64,000 nt of DNA from Kitasatospora sp. NBC_00240 (GCF_026342405.1 NZ_JAPEMU010000002.1:62001-126000); one strand, 5' to 3'; counted from the stretch's first letter, positions 27,001-29,221 are shown. Program-made: numbers and translations. Notes: generated by a model not told the origin, from the sequence alone.

Positions 27001-29221
27001 ACGTCGGGACCGCTGCGGTGGTGTGGGTGGTGGGAGCGCCGGTGGAGTCGGGGAGGGCGCCGGTGGGGCCGCCGCTCGCCGAGGAAACGGGAACCGTATC
27101 GGCGCTCGCGTCGGGAGTCGCGAACCCGGACGGGTCGGACACCGGATCCGGGTGCACGGTGGCGGCAGTGGGCGCGGCGGTGACCGGACCGGTGCCGGGC
27201 GCGGCATCATGGTCCGGCCCCTTCTGCTCGGTCGGCCCCGCCGCGTGCTGCTGCACCGTCTGCGCGGTGGTGGCGGTGGTGGTGTCGGGCAACGTCTGGC
27301 CGGCGTCGGTGTGCACACCGGTTTCGGCGTTCTGAGGGGGCGTGCCGGTTTCCGGCATGGGGATGGGTGAGGTCTCCCCGGTCGCGGTCGCGGTGACCGC
27401 GTCCGGAAGCGTCTGATCGGCTTCGCCTGCGGACCGCACCACATGCGTGTCGGGGCCCGTGCCCGAGGTGGGGCCCACCACGGGTCGGGCGCCGCCCTCC
27501 ACGGTGGTAGTCCCGATGGGGACGGAGGCGCCCGAGGGCGGCACCGCGTGCACGGTGACGTGTGTGGGTGCGGTGGCAGTGATGGCGTCCGGGACGGTCT
27601 TCACGGTCGTGGTGCCGACTGCTGCAGGGGAGGCGGTGGGGGTGCGGTCGACGGTCTGTGTCGGGGTCACCTGTACCCACTGCCCGAAGCTCTGGTCACC
27701 CGTCCTGGCGCCGACCACGGCGTCGGCACCGGTGACGAACAGGGCGCCGTCCGCGCCCGCGAGCACCCGCCCCTCCGGGATGGTCACCCCGACGTTGTGG
27801 GTGGCGACGAAGCGTTCCAACGCGGGCATCTCGTGCGCGGTGACGGGGGCGGCGAGGACGATCTCGCGCGGCAGCGCAGCCGACGTACGCGGCGCCTGCT
27901 GGAGCGCGCCCCACACCGACTCCAGCTGCCGCACCACCCCGCCCGGCGCCATGTCGGGGGTGCCCACCACCAGCCGCGGACCGTCCTGCCCGCCGCCCAT
28001 CGTGCGCACCGCCGACCCGAACGCCGCATCCCACGGCCCCCCGCCGGCCGACTCCGGACGCGCCCACCACGCACCACCCGACGTCTCCTCCAACCGCAGA
28101 CCGTCCAACAGCGAGAACCCCGCACCCGAATCCGGCACCGCCACGAACGGCTCGAACCGCCCCCCGCCCTCGCCGCTCTTCGGCAGCCGCGCCAGCGCCG
28201 CTGCCAGACCCTTCGGCACCTCCCCCACATGAGCCCCGCCATGACGCGCACCCAACGCCCCCACCGCGCCCTGCGCCAACGCCGCACCCGTGTCCGTCAC
28301 CGGCGTCCCCTGCACCGCCCGGAACCCCACATCCGCCAGCGCACTCACACCCGCCTGCTGCACCATCTGCCCCGGCAGACTCATCGTCCACTTCGGCGCG
28401 AACAGCATCTCCCCCGCAACCTCACGACCGGCCCCACCACCCACAGACGCCGACCGCCCCGCGCCCGCAGACGCGCCCTCCCCCGCGCCCAGGACCACCG
28501 ACCGCTCAACCACCCCGGCCACATCACCCCCACCCGCACCCGCCAGCGCGCCCCGCGCAGCAACCTCCCCCTTCGCCAACCCCGTCACCACACCCAGCCC
28601 CAGCAGACCCGCCAGGGCACCGATCCCACCCGAGATGAACAGCGACCCCACATCGAAATGGTCACTGTGACCCTTGCCCAGCACGATCCCCTGCGCCAGC
28701 CCGTCCGCCGTCACCATGAACAGCGCACCCGCACCCGCCGCCACCACACCCCGCACCAACCACACCCCGACCTGGGCCAGCAGCTCCTGCGCGAGCGCCT
28801 CCACCCCCGCCAGCCACCCCAGCGACGCACCCGCGGTGAACGGCGCCACCGCCAACGCCCACGCGATCGACGCCGCCAACCACGCACCGATGATCATGGC
28901 CTGGTACTTCGCCTTCTCCACCTGCGCAGCGGTCTCCCGCACCCCACGCGAAAGCCGCTCCGCCGCATCGATGAACGCCGCGATCCCCGACTCCTGGAAG
29001 ACCCGCTGCATCATCGCGTCGTGGGCCTGACGCGCGTCCCCCTCCCAGCCCCGCACAGCCGCCGACTGCCACGCCAGCGCCCGCCCCAGCTCCGCCGCAT
29101 CCGCGACAGCCCGCTCATGCACACCCGCCAGCCGCCGCAGAGCATCCTCATCCGCCGACGGCCACACCCCCACCAAGTACTTCGCAACCGCCCGCAACTC
29201 CGGCGGAAGATCGAGCGACAC
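1..29221 (-). CDS. Giant T7SS-linked modular protein (CpnT-like N-terminus, 'lonely Cys'-type polymorphic toxin family), C-terminus beyond the window
   Basis: A single open frame runs from GTG 29221 to the window edge without a stop: at least 9,740 codons. I chose GTG because the upstream WXG100-like gene stops three bases before it and the paralogue at 49569 begins with the same MSLDLP-type N-terminus. Domains in order: WXG100-like/CpnT-type N-terminus (about 1-355); Pro/Thr-rich linker (520-740); three IPAG repeats (740-1230); a 14-aa repeat block; an anthrax-lethal-factor-like zincin with HEVGH 1517-1521; two copies of a roughly 1,700-aa beta-rich module (1880-5380), the first containing an OmpA-like segment; a Tyr-rich, MerR-like stretch (5925-6125); a metzincin with HEVMHFLGLRD 6296-6306; then two full copies and the start of a third of a 1,600-aa module. 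I read no in-frame cysteine codon. The start next to WXG100 genes implies T7SS export. The 'lonely Cys' family assignment is from memory of annotated Streptomyces giants. The final function is unknown because the C-terminus is missing. Confidence 0.9.
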   Translation of the reverse strand, partial: MSLDLPPELRAVAKYLVGVWPSADEDALRRLAGVHERAVADAAELGRALAWQSAAVRGWEGDARQAHDAMMQRVFQESGIAAFIDAAERLSRGVRETAAQVEKAKYQAMIIGAWLAASIAWALAVAPFTAGASLGWLAGVEALAQELLAQVGVWLVRGVVAAGAGALFMVTADGLAQGIVLGKGHSDHFDVGSLFISGGIGALAGLLGLGVVTGLAKGEVAARGALAGAGGGDVAGVVERSVVLGAGEGASAGAGRSASVGGGAGREVAGEMLFAPKWTMSLPGQMVQQAGVSALADVGFRAVQGTPVTDTGAALAQGAVGALGARHGGAHVGEVPKGLAAALARLPKSGEGGGRFEPFVAVPDSGAGFSLLDGLRLEETSGGAWWARPESAGGGPWDAAFGSAVRTMGGGQDGPRLVVGTPDMAPGGVVRQLESVWGALQQAPRTSAALPREIVLAAPVTAHEMPALERFVATHNVGVTIPEGRVLAGADGALFVTGADAVVGARTGDQSFGQWVQVTPTQTVDRTPTASPAAVGTTTVKTVPDAITATAPTHVTVHAVPPSGASVPIGTTTVEGGARPVVGPTSGTGPDTHVVRSAGEADQTLPDAVTATATGETSPIPMPETGTPPQNAETGVHTDAGQTLPDTTTATTAQTVQQHAAGPTEQKGPDHDAAPGTGPVTAAPTAATVHPDPVSDPSGFATPDASADTVPVSSASGGPTGALPDSTGAPTTHTTAAVPTFGVESRPVGAVLDSPRWEQALTGPGGALPTALGPVTATRIPAGILLHSATEDPAFAPTARSLAPDPARLTLIVPDSAAARSLHTLIAGLPPQAREHLRLIMPDRGLDHAQSLLQSLPDIREVVAATGPVTLSETGHAHAHDRTTTDPHTGRTTTTEGQWLSITRNDTPTPGTPAPPHPLTAEPLGALHPSPGWDQILTEGLRQRELPGTERIPAGLLLFGPTPSFDAARLLPDPARATLAIHGDPTSPQLQKRVESLVTELAALPGTRTLRLAWDHAATGEGAAFLQRLADTHKVDITAPSGKITVTDSGATTVRSGQWTRFRPNEPTHNEGPLSPAPAWDTAVQHLADDGHAQRIPAGLHLHTTTEHQPHTTTHTLNTLDALAPTARGPVIAVTADPTHTTTHTALDHLLRNLTSQPNPPDHVHLLLTHPNADLMRPGGPAEQAAHHLLQTLANTHNLHLDTAQGAWTPTPDGTLRPTNPDTITEQKPTWNHHDPEPTYTVPEPVVVMPQPVHAGPEPVVVMPEPVHAGPEPVIEMPEPTHAGPEPVVVMPEPTHTTPDRHDTPSTYLAFLQTMRESGVSFAPTSETRTGEGRPTAGGSELRQDIKPTQVTRTGWSGGQGIPGILWNRGAAEREQELTAKYGIQIGPRPDAENARHFSHSMLDRLDAVLGGLPPEHLQANPELLSIQPGDPNEGAASAYEGNDKLVNIVSPLGLPSWLYTELNRGSAFQRFFMDAGAKAGYEGLGTTDILGPDRQVMGGVSSVLAHGNLVKWTLRHEVGHSIDQAVGWLDGMSHRPEFGGWESFPDFGSIQGLSQRVLEHVGLGDRLDVVGTDGMPLLETVALAFLPQDARRDADPLSGLAEHFAAQDQDFRSRLDNVVQFAQMAFSHPWTRTDGGEDTLTINGRTYHVDPDGVWVSYLKIERDRHALSNYQFSSPAEWFAEAYAAYHDPKVSAPRDRLNWRVRDWFRTQLPDLISQHQSRVASVFEPRPEQPVVMTQVMTDPVVMREPLPAEPNTLSSVLGFPRTSDSVDHESPTQTLNRGPEEGQTNDGREAAPDSPHPEPDTTSDAATTPGSAGLTTLSTPPEHSTRDSVPVPSPEAANLHEPVDSQDGGSSNSVSSGPAPQHVTSEATHRLPEGFQHDGEFGLGGRIHNLDAVTEKLHRAAVEALGPSAQDEAVQTALRSATDGDRAWFGDEEWGRSLVHGGVEFRVTAPDGRSWIVSANLTLADRANAVHAPTSRYENGTGPREERSQPFDPSSNVESVVVDSSTRGKGVTLPLKAFIPTGAEPLVTVGAGVVLSAGSSTTVGNAVVSVTQDMRTAVGGESVYFELPGNGLTVTVREAGAETDTTSGPEVPVDLVMAFPSGATPRMATVSESDTATDGDTVTGGPGEEIGLLGERPPEGWDEHTREALDETLWLDEWDPESIGGIEGLRPHVLGKLPTGALQSGSEAANHFKLFLGERNQMREFAQLIGAGHTSEPFPVGRGEVHLTVRSRLLSVQRLGSADIDTKLWNEQRSYLMDSTSHTHSRSAAITVEATGVFTGDDPSAPFGRANNVIATVSATAANNAGSSTAFTRGGSRWQNLSYEGPTVAFRLRMEHTAELLSDLPGVEGVVHSDGTVHIRVPQSSADRFEEAVRQAITPTTTPVQIPVTVPDHRVPGEIRNNKGVGSAHVQLTGTATWKTGDSVLKLLEGANPGLTPMDRAMLRRQVAADFSPSALKTQVDQLFGGQGLRKTLPLPDGSTAHVLVTPVNRTDAPLSTGRHENRQMNVVSSVMHGIDTTDSSGYSLSAAKNLIHGFGVRENQIARGTASYSYSRRNEHSLNTGDFLFTAPGGILFQGPTHWFDYGVTFDVQIAVVPPPVKGRLHRTADKLTRVTEELAWIDSPRTDLPVENLPVSSKDAEHTLTFTEGSKELSVKDLAGIDRVADLLARSALQNRREGLPLPEVEIVGYGNGRRTGSGETRAKDTGRQRAEATAEALRSALTTKLQKLHVGPEPRVDQISITTSSAGTGHPGPGSAAGSARLRRRAVLTIDFHPAPRDTEAGTTPPVSTPDHTGRPAGAEPATSTVTRPRHGDKLLRKRVKDGQVGYEVPTRVLRPLHLPDAVLFGRPDARLPHGAVLLRERVEGGKVRYWLPEKMLQPTDTSSAVADRTGQTTVHSGPESPWGDSELVSLAADDMPLPPIMPPELAAALREALETTGGLSHDRIEKLVGTSLQQRRITGLFQQGLPSGMASTQTLHFPGTVVERHVVVHLTGTLAKSPTPDPGTVRAARLAIAEITPKVTNTQSAGSGHTLALGGGAGFRRAESLTHLFWLWAGLSWNALHGHSREILERSTTGGFHVDAATEYLRRYADVIYTLEIETWVDGPFGHSRAVREVRHVLVRDGLQYLHPTGHAEPRPARTPAKLPATNIPQFSMPRTLEFPTRQGDPAGHNPLVRQVEELLQRHLPAARTTGPDHIPLKWTLDGGTVLPLDVLLSPRSLLAAHHSLLSTGLTISPFGPGTGHVLQIHANRLGTYEHQAFHPQDLVGKYGRGENWTTISTTEANTFTANAGLAPQQYPEAGLVNSGRETVGGSAGLGTDSGSSRADRQTRHDEVKFTGTHVYLGPLEITVSLRKITKPLPLLLNRLFLGVPDRLLRSFQRADDPPTTAGRGLIATERITVPDAVLDTSARKPDSASPVTLLPRPLPPLRPLPVRPEDVVQGRVVITDFRYTTARELHTRFLAELQQQGIPRMLAELGRASEDAMRKVFSYSLLTSFLDRALHKDGHTVPVLITDGPHGRVEARLTLKATLTDPGTLRTVTVAHNRERHHRVQQSSSAGHSTAFTVSLGAGPAVHSGDPDARQVLPLVPTLDISRSDRTGVSVTSQMLQGAGGVFINRPEAEYWHVSAGVDYTVTLEWGSDQVVRHFRLNSDTVELLVEPAHAEELGLERPRPEPPEILPSLTLPTPPLPGPGPGPTAATPTVLTAPETGLVPGLPPSLARTGRFGTVVRGLPAPLARTGQFGTEGRIGNLDDVTAHLEQTLSRAVGEGGHPEALTDAALERLYATRTAVGDQEWGDWLAHGGDEVTISLPDGGDFRIKAELVLPKENIHEAIGTDVGGDAPREGEVWGLAWDPEADVRVASYRNRTTTWDAKKSFAVPGTVTPGVSLGGADSRGQGTTNFVAVAGRRTTPTGKAVWFRHPDARVEVTVTPVGPAPTGVEPAEAVRSDGFNVLVGVPDSHVPRVVAGPDGKPPIPQSRPEVLPRPSEARDPQTQRRLDDVLWTHGTSPESIHGLEKLRESVLEHLQPKTPTGPDIVKPGSDTWNRLRLFFGERTQLRLHSHQAGLGHASEVFVVHGGSVGIALRSELVAVRRLDDADTSAITTWNQQRVTDMSGLTRSAAGKWTVGGSLTFGHTFLDGKYGLGVTPHAEASGGVSRTMELDPGPAVWQKLITQGRTVAYELDVRLIAGLRSDLPGTSGELSQDGILHVRVPLANVEAFEAALAHAIEPLAVPRPLTYTAPAEVLLLPPAIRDGNRISLAYVEMHGTTRSVQGKVMDLITEARAAHKLPALTPMQEHHLHRTLAPEYSLDGLHGHGQRLMSERGLRRRVELPDGSTAFVSVKARRRALLSTGTRDDRTVNVLRPLTQWAQHTDVMSASVSLGIDVVAKLGLGWMTANRLGKLGLNLGYGFSKGRSAIMDSADFAAVIPGSPTFGGPSRWFEYDVDFEVSVTIGGAKVKTTAAQDATVTPDASDALAASPGPPEPTQQPDLAARALDKIAHVFRTKPPTTRSGVVRDGRASLWLPEELATPVHRTVAVKISVSSDTREFRLPADRREKLHPEDMLISLSSPPEVARELSAMLGKKRGLSAEDRELIIDRVTAPAQLLSLFQHGQEGGSARVELADVKLLLRDHQVVIRVRAEVQAPGTKVPGVVRVGRLAAPENTAVLTSAVKRSHGHTASASLSLGAKAGVTSKATPAASVSYSKSKAAKTGQQDRSTTGWMDSTGRTDHTRRFADVVYTLEVEYQQRTIFGLGRPEIQPARRIHVPDGLEFLRRVPVPMTPRPAGVPETIDSRQMLMSGVPRSLRFPMPSGDLPPRHNPLADAVIELLSEKNPKLRQLLTAPQEKGTKLRRLNPVPPGTELPSSAELPLGAERELVQSLHQMLNPSALLSSLRQLMSTGLRLTPLGAKADHYVLVTATPQGDLRHVEARGELSVGSYINSFGWRIENTAASESLVLSLDPSGATSPSGSRVGEVDNSGGLSWNHSRSQASDRLGGDSSFDLIMFEAGAQLYTGALKLTVALKRVVQPSHVVVNRLFGGLPDRIRASYHRVDDLTPDSTREVTIEQQVAVPDALFTPNGPLATVSRPRVLPLTDPQTQFPELFHPDPDGAVQNGSGVRPLPIDSEAFRTRDVVLKEIDDLSVREMHQHLLGLLNGLPDQRPAFRFAGSALLVEWGTGSEEVLRDALAAPALKSFFRDTLTEQGYRPPPLVRPGGTLTDTHGRVTVHAKLFNAQKLDEIKVSHELEENRRTRQTAATSHATSQRIGIGEGTTVHTGPMNTSHEPSDVSISAGIGRTTSDEVGSSVTSHTLVGGGTFIQRPDQQYLHVRAGVLFTITVESVNQRGPISYGASSSSFHFQLDDSVELLIHPKRVSALRDALGFPPELPEPLPESLPLPEPLPEPDGQGSGAGSGDAFAAALDPDGAGRRRVTFADSVVTPVPVVRTAEGGGSGKGPTFNLASAERVLAEQTPEFADEVRAEARVVLAEEGVVTPERSQVDQVAYLLLHENGAEAAQGLARSFAPLSEQAGGGSDGGPDAAGAVNSTSVGAVLDPTGPPSVESPTVPVQVPAHPEGAREPLPAEPDLLTTALASGGPVLPGHAASGGQGSGLGSGNGLAAVLDPEGAGRGQVTSADHVLGPVARVVEDGEGGNGPNINISAPNVERVLGKQSEARVAEVRAEARVVLAEEGVVAPERLQVDRVAYLLLYEKGAEAAQGLARTFASVSADPQGAREPLSPGPDPLSAALAGGEPVVSRPSSTEQRWEEERLQWRSILDDDATGGPTPVSAAHREELSLHREKAWSNYKRARLAEQAAAWDLATAEERQRSGGAGTSRVTAGQGVTEARNAFVQADQQLNNAREELRTWGNDPERLETLHHEWQQQSLRENPRLEGGWDPFGRSRVSDLDLPHEWDELPERLAYTRESTPTEPDNTTYEPASEPEYEYQNSEPENQHQGYESAYGYQYGESAGEAGYGYQESQESPQWVSVQTFADEHGMLQQTLRHWVYDAGLESRENPQGRWNGRGFGQQYRVQDLEVLWQRHADGLQRHANGRDVEADADNALQAVSSGDLELTLVEFRDYLASSHDHARKVLERVKELRQAAAHAHQGGYPYGQGGYGYGGWGWPGAPRPARTAVGNGTFGAESAKQPFGEGLAGPQEWGHRRADAPVTRIDTERFEPATDAVPVRGRIPGAMTLIRHDVRRIELPSGLWVREFTVRLQLEPGPGVSVEQVHQVQNRVTEVLREHVNQRYRFVDGDQFHVRVEFDEPSPHAQVVVHNGTDSDQGNWSATASDGVLVHEVMHFLGLRDRYPDGNLLLRRHTQDSPGVMGSDATTQPPVLTEAHLQEIEEITAATNVLQDHPISAADVERVLGKQTEARLEELRNRARAELAEKGKFAPEPTQVDRVAYQLLHELPPLRPEDRELADRMAGEPPLAEVRQSFEARPAAEQARLREAAERLVHLRQVIGTDTTATATRALHNALRLRVAEALAVSDTEGKALATRLNPAQVGRLLGGSRQTGDPSSTPATDGTGASSSASAAESWAPTAKSVAAGVVFPGAETFAEAFTGLYPNEHRLMVLLAVDESGQPRATLPDGTVTTMGADELVRELARTAPEKFASAEIIQVFAMGQTPANHTAVRRLMEQIADVTRRSVWFPGPNSRGVIEGSLQLITADPQRPGQWQAGQWEEAVPPDEWASSWQTTETGALVRLPDVPETQQPTWTNHVLDDSYGLGQVVLAATVTMSGELRIPMADGLLVPPRQAGRLVPVLDDLGDRAGERVRAVLLDLPGIPDNLRPAVLRSVAELSTQLGRTVFLPEAGMLSEVVGDPADGRYTARVTSESDRPARWVAVTGSGVEAPPPHLTDEGGFLVFADTPVLMVVQGGGEGLPAGIALRRDRIVVHTEVDANGTLTRLLRDGTREPVEPADLVDEIALLAADYHSTAVVQFVVPNGIPEGLHDAFAGAAAQVAALTGRTVFVPSPGATAFLLSHTRDVALSDGGRWLPVGGDGQARGFRTDADGRLVRTSQVITDTEGRRFTPDDLDVLEGPGGIVSRVHWSRDEAVLRTAAADTATYVAHLEIDRNGVPTISTLWGEPVTVGPQQFADFLRARRLGTRTPVLHIEHDEDETVTDRQEHGITSWAHALASALGRPVQYLSGRRPEPVTAHPLPDGYHYIDGPTADASPGARAGSFEIPGGVTAAVSHTLPKPSLPGLFASTWSARLADRPADLFLAQPGRRGAGDLRLPGTEDRPATAQELAAWVRAHGWKPGQAVQIAWAGSKPLEPIGHADEQLMLAIAAQLGTRVYAPDGMSVPYTFHPYLRDIVLQPDGARAEWRAYDPPQVRVPVGEHRTDRYGRLVVADRQPVFALTGGGVVVAPARMPGDIGILQVEPHPDTYDVALALGEDGTPVVELGDGTQRNATPADILQLISERTMPVEPHTAHPAWHYHVWSGQPLRLLVDTPAPGARYQRLLDWIGGLRTVLTEERERLASLSDHLANRGPAAGPVDVYAPEPGAVTAPHPPDDGRRQWPPVVVRWGDESPRSREPHWIRLGTDQDPDPAPGFLVTDSAGMLRRPAEPVLRISDTGVLVSAATFGDGTVTDNRVVELHGLHVGRMQGEDPFGLVSHPGLTPIELIITAKGGLALLDANGRPTPKTAAELAVILRASTHSTPADLRSADEQPRGGTEPLISNRLWNGSDDLQLLGRFVADHEANVSYEGQHLSVAALEALRRESKALAAALGVDVYLAARPHYLVQAGAVLSARTGAPEWHRAIGGDGPPRFTTNSYGALVPEGSRRVEDLARLGLSPSDLHIERFPGGLALASAATSGYRPSGAPIKVPGAAAWERASADGEFLVVAFGAPDEVWTAPNAHGTWLNTGPDALLGVLRAAGWDGRSPLRLAVDGLAFPPQAKGIPGVRYGQALADSSGTTVFAPTGKVDWDAAASGARLGDSGDWVTYTPQPRPELGEVERRLGKLSNKALSMLERRAERILETYGGPRGETPAGREARLRVALELLRHGPVEAHRIAARLTAEQAAASIPASRLLSQVPTTEAEGLPTNLIADPPPRYQPADPALLRPADRELQARLAAQPPLAESRAHLDALPQGERARLLAQADRMLHRPFVIGADALAARNRLYDEVQVRLADRLAAGLAADEGDRSAHDLLRELGLHARGGLSGGTRAGGPPREYPSAPPSLISDSTVDTEILPVWQSSPGVVLFSTRDADVRRFDSLLSESGSVTAVLWVDKNGRLLTPGGFGGPPNTRAAAEAIIRTLAETTAHGWNGAEIIRTHVVGRTARNERAVRDLLEQVADLSQRPVWTTTTGSTVRVDSMVIRAIQPDMSPGWEQIPPPGSSARSPWLPFLDGVLRRDSRAAHHRLPAWRDHNLDHSELGRAVLAVVVTPTGELRIPMEDGLLVPPSAARELARLLDTVEGRNGLPILRVQLHLAEAVSPELHSRLVQSASELAELLGRPVYLPSPGARSVIDGDAVRLVPLSDLPAGWQLVLPADGRSEEEHLTDHEGVLRSVDLPVVLGALESLPPGLVAATGLDLLADRPSRMTVLVAAGPDGSFVRLRLDGRWVPTTPDWVAREVTAVQELYDRTAPLQILTGDALGPAGYPAFLHAVQELADLTGRPVYVPPPGTGAVIDRSSADLVLTGEGEWQVVTPSDQSAGSGPEPAFHTVDGRLRSNAAPLIDVNGRAWSRDDLRLFVSTFGAGSRVDLSQEGMRRLVEGNMDDPHHYRIHLDVDAEGRPTVSTLTGQSVALSPREFVRAVWPEGPPTTALPVLIAGSEGGPNSQEAVSWAYGLATEIGRVVAVNVHEVDEWLIAAPLPPGFRYVVDLAPQGRTRALGGTLVMPGGAHQLGQRIEETQQWVEFLTGVWPLRFADRPTDLFLASVNHGPFDELSLPGNEWGPATAPEVVAWLAHHGWRPGQAVQFVWHDGRFGGAGEQQLMREVAAALGAPVYTPGDDFSALMDWPNLRDMTLTSSNGLRGSWQSFDPPDADPQRPRFVTDFYGRLVAADTRPSFALTDGGVVLAPAPLPASTATGAVAAHPFLYDVALYLGDSGAPEIQLHDGTRREATPEDVIEVMTTGAVPASERQSTDANWRSQVWSGQWVRLLVATPEAGPRHDRFQAWVRDFRAALSDRAAGSQALHEVLAPVGGAEARGSVATQPGDVPQVSVFWSGPATSSNRPAPGLVRSGAVGEHSFWLGDAGSLVSAATYDNPRAYTDYEVIQQHGLHPARMHGEDPFELRPVAGLLPLDIIVVHDGSLALMGPEGPEAVKAEDLARLLRDSAIHSTPVDVRTDGERKEGVAERLISNRLWNGSDDIQVLGRFLAEPNGHVSFETHALGRAATMRLHEQMERLAAELGTDVYLAASHTGGVSGGVPDGPHGGVARHVAQTATVTAAGPGGGLGYWHRFPGRDEPPRFTTNSYGALVPEAARRIENLADVGIRPRHVHAAPFRNGLSLTPGSDGSPTLDGGPLKPQSTTTLEQAASDQEFLVVGHGEPDGVPLAVPGLGIWLTAGPEPLLRVLLRSGWDGHSPIRLAVDGLALNDSPYSRAGEVVPGDRFGQVLADLAGVEVHAPTGAVDWSSVHADTTPGGGLPLQPGPRGESPWVRYIPRTSEALPWPDLSYAESRLAKLTQSARARLFGRARELVEDLLGARLTMGENMSSAVRETVVRVAHVLRWRGPVEADRLALELIAANRAALAPTYIAIEVPAGADPTVVVTDWLATAQPTPVA
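345..5344 (-). repeat. Giant-protein module B, copy 2 (about 1,665 aa), followed by the start of a third copy
   Basis: Matching landmarks are VERRLGKLSNKALSMLERR, LLRPADRELQARLAAQPPL, VWTTTTGSTVRV, PTVSTLTGQSVALSPREF, LISNRLWNGSDDIQVLGRF and FTTNSYGALVPEAARRIENL, ending near ESPWVRYIPR. Below about position 340 the sequence restarts with AESRLAKLTQSARARLFGR, the opening of a third copy that leaves the window. The array therefore continues, and the protein must exceed 9,740 residues. Confidence 0.75.
5345..10145 (-). repeat. Giant-protein module B, copy 1 (about 1,600 aa)
   Basis: Begins with a helical DVERVLGKQTEARLEELRN segment and a PPLRPEDRELADRMAGEPPL block. It then holds ADELVRELARTAPEKF, VWFPGPNSRGVIEG, PTISTLWGEPVTVGPQQF, LISNRLWNGSDDLQLLGRF and FTTNSYGALVPEGSRRVEDL, and ends near DSGDWVTYTPQP. 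Each landmark recurs in the same order in copy 2. The pattern of repeated hydrophobic strands with Gly turns suggests several small alpha/beta units per module. Function unknown. Confidence 0.75.
10160..10660 (-). other. Metzincin-type zinc protease domain within the giant protein
   Basis: Residues about 6190-6355 contain GVLVHEVMHFLGLRDRYPDG, with His 6296, Glu 6297, His 6300 and Asp 6306, followed by DSPGVMGSD, which fits the metzincin Met-turn. The pattern HExxHxxGxxD is that of snapalysin-like metzincins, known from Streptomyces. Upstream alternating strands (VREFTVRLQLEPG, FHVRVEFDEP) fit the beta-sheet preceding the active helix. Catalytic competence is likely. The substrate is unknown. 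Confidence 0.75.
10850..11440 (-). other. Tyr/Gln/Glu-rich spacer with an embedded MerR-like helix-turn-helix segment
   Basis: Residues about 5925-5985 are low-complexity and Tyr/Glu/Gln-rich (EPEYEYQNSEPENQHQGY, YGYQYGESAGEAGYGYQ). Next comes VSVQTFADEHGMLQQTLRHW ... GFGQQYRVQDLEVLWQR, which has the spacing of a MerR/excisionase winged helix (helix, turn, TLRxW helix, then RxYxxxDLExL). A second Gly/Tyr-rich run (GGYPYGQGGYGYGGWGW) lies near residue 6110. The HTH resemblance is by eye only. Confidence 0.45.
13085..17995 (-). repeat. Giant-protein module A, copy 2 (about 1,640 aa)
   Basis: This copy begins at FGTEGRIGNLDDVTAHL and ends near LDDSVELLIHPKRVSAL. It parallels copy 1 landmark by landmark: SPESIHGLEKLR, LFFGERTQLR, LSTGTRDDRTVNVL, GPSRWFEYDVDFEVSV, QVVIRVRAEVQAPG, IQRPDQQYLHVRAGVLFTI. 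It lacks the OmpA-like insertion. Pairwise identity looks low to moderate, so the duplication is old. Confidence 0.75.
18215..23575 (-). repeat. Giant-protein module A, copy 1 (about 1,785 aa)
   Basis: This copy begins at FGLGGRIHNLDAVTEKL and ends near SDTVELLVEPAHAEELGL. It matches copy 2 in the same order along its length: DPESIGGIEGLR, LFLGERNQMR, LSTGRHENRQMNVV, GPTHWFDYGVTFDVQI, a VVVHLTGTLAK strand block, and INRPEAEYWHVSAGVDYTV. The alternating hydrophobic pattern suggests beta-rich structure. Copy 1 also carries the OmpA-like segment. I recognise no enzyme motif in the rest. Confidence 0.75.
21010..21330 (-). other. OmpA-like (peptidoglycan-binding type) segment inside module A copy 1
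   Basis: Around residues 2630-2735 the protein reads SVKDLAGIDRVADLLARSAL, then VEIVGYGNGRRTGSGETR, then an RQRAEATAEALRSAL helix. That is the order of an OmpA C-terminal domain: helix, strand with G(Y/H)xxxxG, then a SxxRAxxVxxxL helix. Such domains bind peptidoglycan stem peptides. The canonical Asp of the motif is not obvious here, so ligand binding is uncertain. Confidence 0.5.
24060..25200 (-). other. Anthrax-lethal-factor-like zinc metallopeptidase domain within the giant protein
   Basis: Around residues 1340-1720 the frame contains TLRHEVGHSIDQAVGW, with HExxH at 1517-1521, and later SPAEWFAEAYAAYHD, with Glu 1679 and Glu 1683. Lethal-factor-family (ATLF/M34-like) zincins have an HEFGHAVD motif followed by an E(F/W)FAEA(F/Y) helix that supplies the third zinc ligand, so both halves of the site appear intact. 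The spacing of about 160 residues is longer than the roughly 45 of lethal factor, implying an insertion. Role is inferred: either an effector protease or an enzyme that cleaves the giant polypeptide. Confidence 0.7.
25347..25514 (-). repeat. Four 42-bp tandem repeats (14-aa PEPVVVM-type unit)
   Basis: Four consecutive 42-bp units, each beginning 'ggcatc' on the + strand, encode a 14-residue unit of the pattern MPEPVHAGPEPVVV with small substitutions (IEM, THA). The Pro/Glu-rich unit probably forms an extended spacer between the IPAG repeats and the zincin domain of the giant protein. Confidence 0.85.
25560..26990 (-). repeat. Three tandem protein repeats carrying an IPAG(I/L) core
   Basis: Inside the giant gene, three segments of roughly 480-540 bp begin with a PxWxxxL-type motif (SPRWEQALTG, SPGWDQILTE, APAWDTAVQH). 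Each continues to RIPAGILLHS, RIPAGLLLFG or RIPAGLHLHT, followed by a hydrophobic strand such as LTLIVPDSA or ATLAIHGDP. They look like diverged alpha/beta repeats. No catalytic motif was recognised. Confidence 0.6.
28135..29221 (-). other. WXG100-like / CpnT-type N-terminal domain of the giant protein
   Basis: Residues 1 to about 360 are helical and Trp/Ala/Gly-rich. They include WEGDARQAHDAMM, a long hydrophobic stretch around residues 105-235 (IIGAWLAASIAWAL, GVWLVRGVVAAGAGALF), and end in GRFEPFVAVPD. This is the layout of the 'WXG100-like / CpnT N-terminal' region that targets actinobacterial toxins to type VII secretion. The same region recurs at 48585-49569 with high nucleotide identity. 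The hydrophobic stretch could be a channel or membrane-insertion segment, as proposed for CpnT; that part is inference. Confidence 0.8.

Noticed and set aside
25311..27335. Long + strand open frame over the Pro/Thr-rich and IPAG repeats
   Set aside because: Antisense to repetitive coding sequence; its Trp/Arg/Ser/Val-rich composition is typical of a shadow frame, with no family resemblance.
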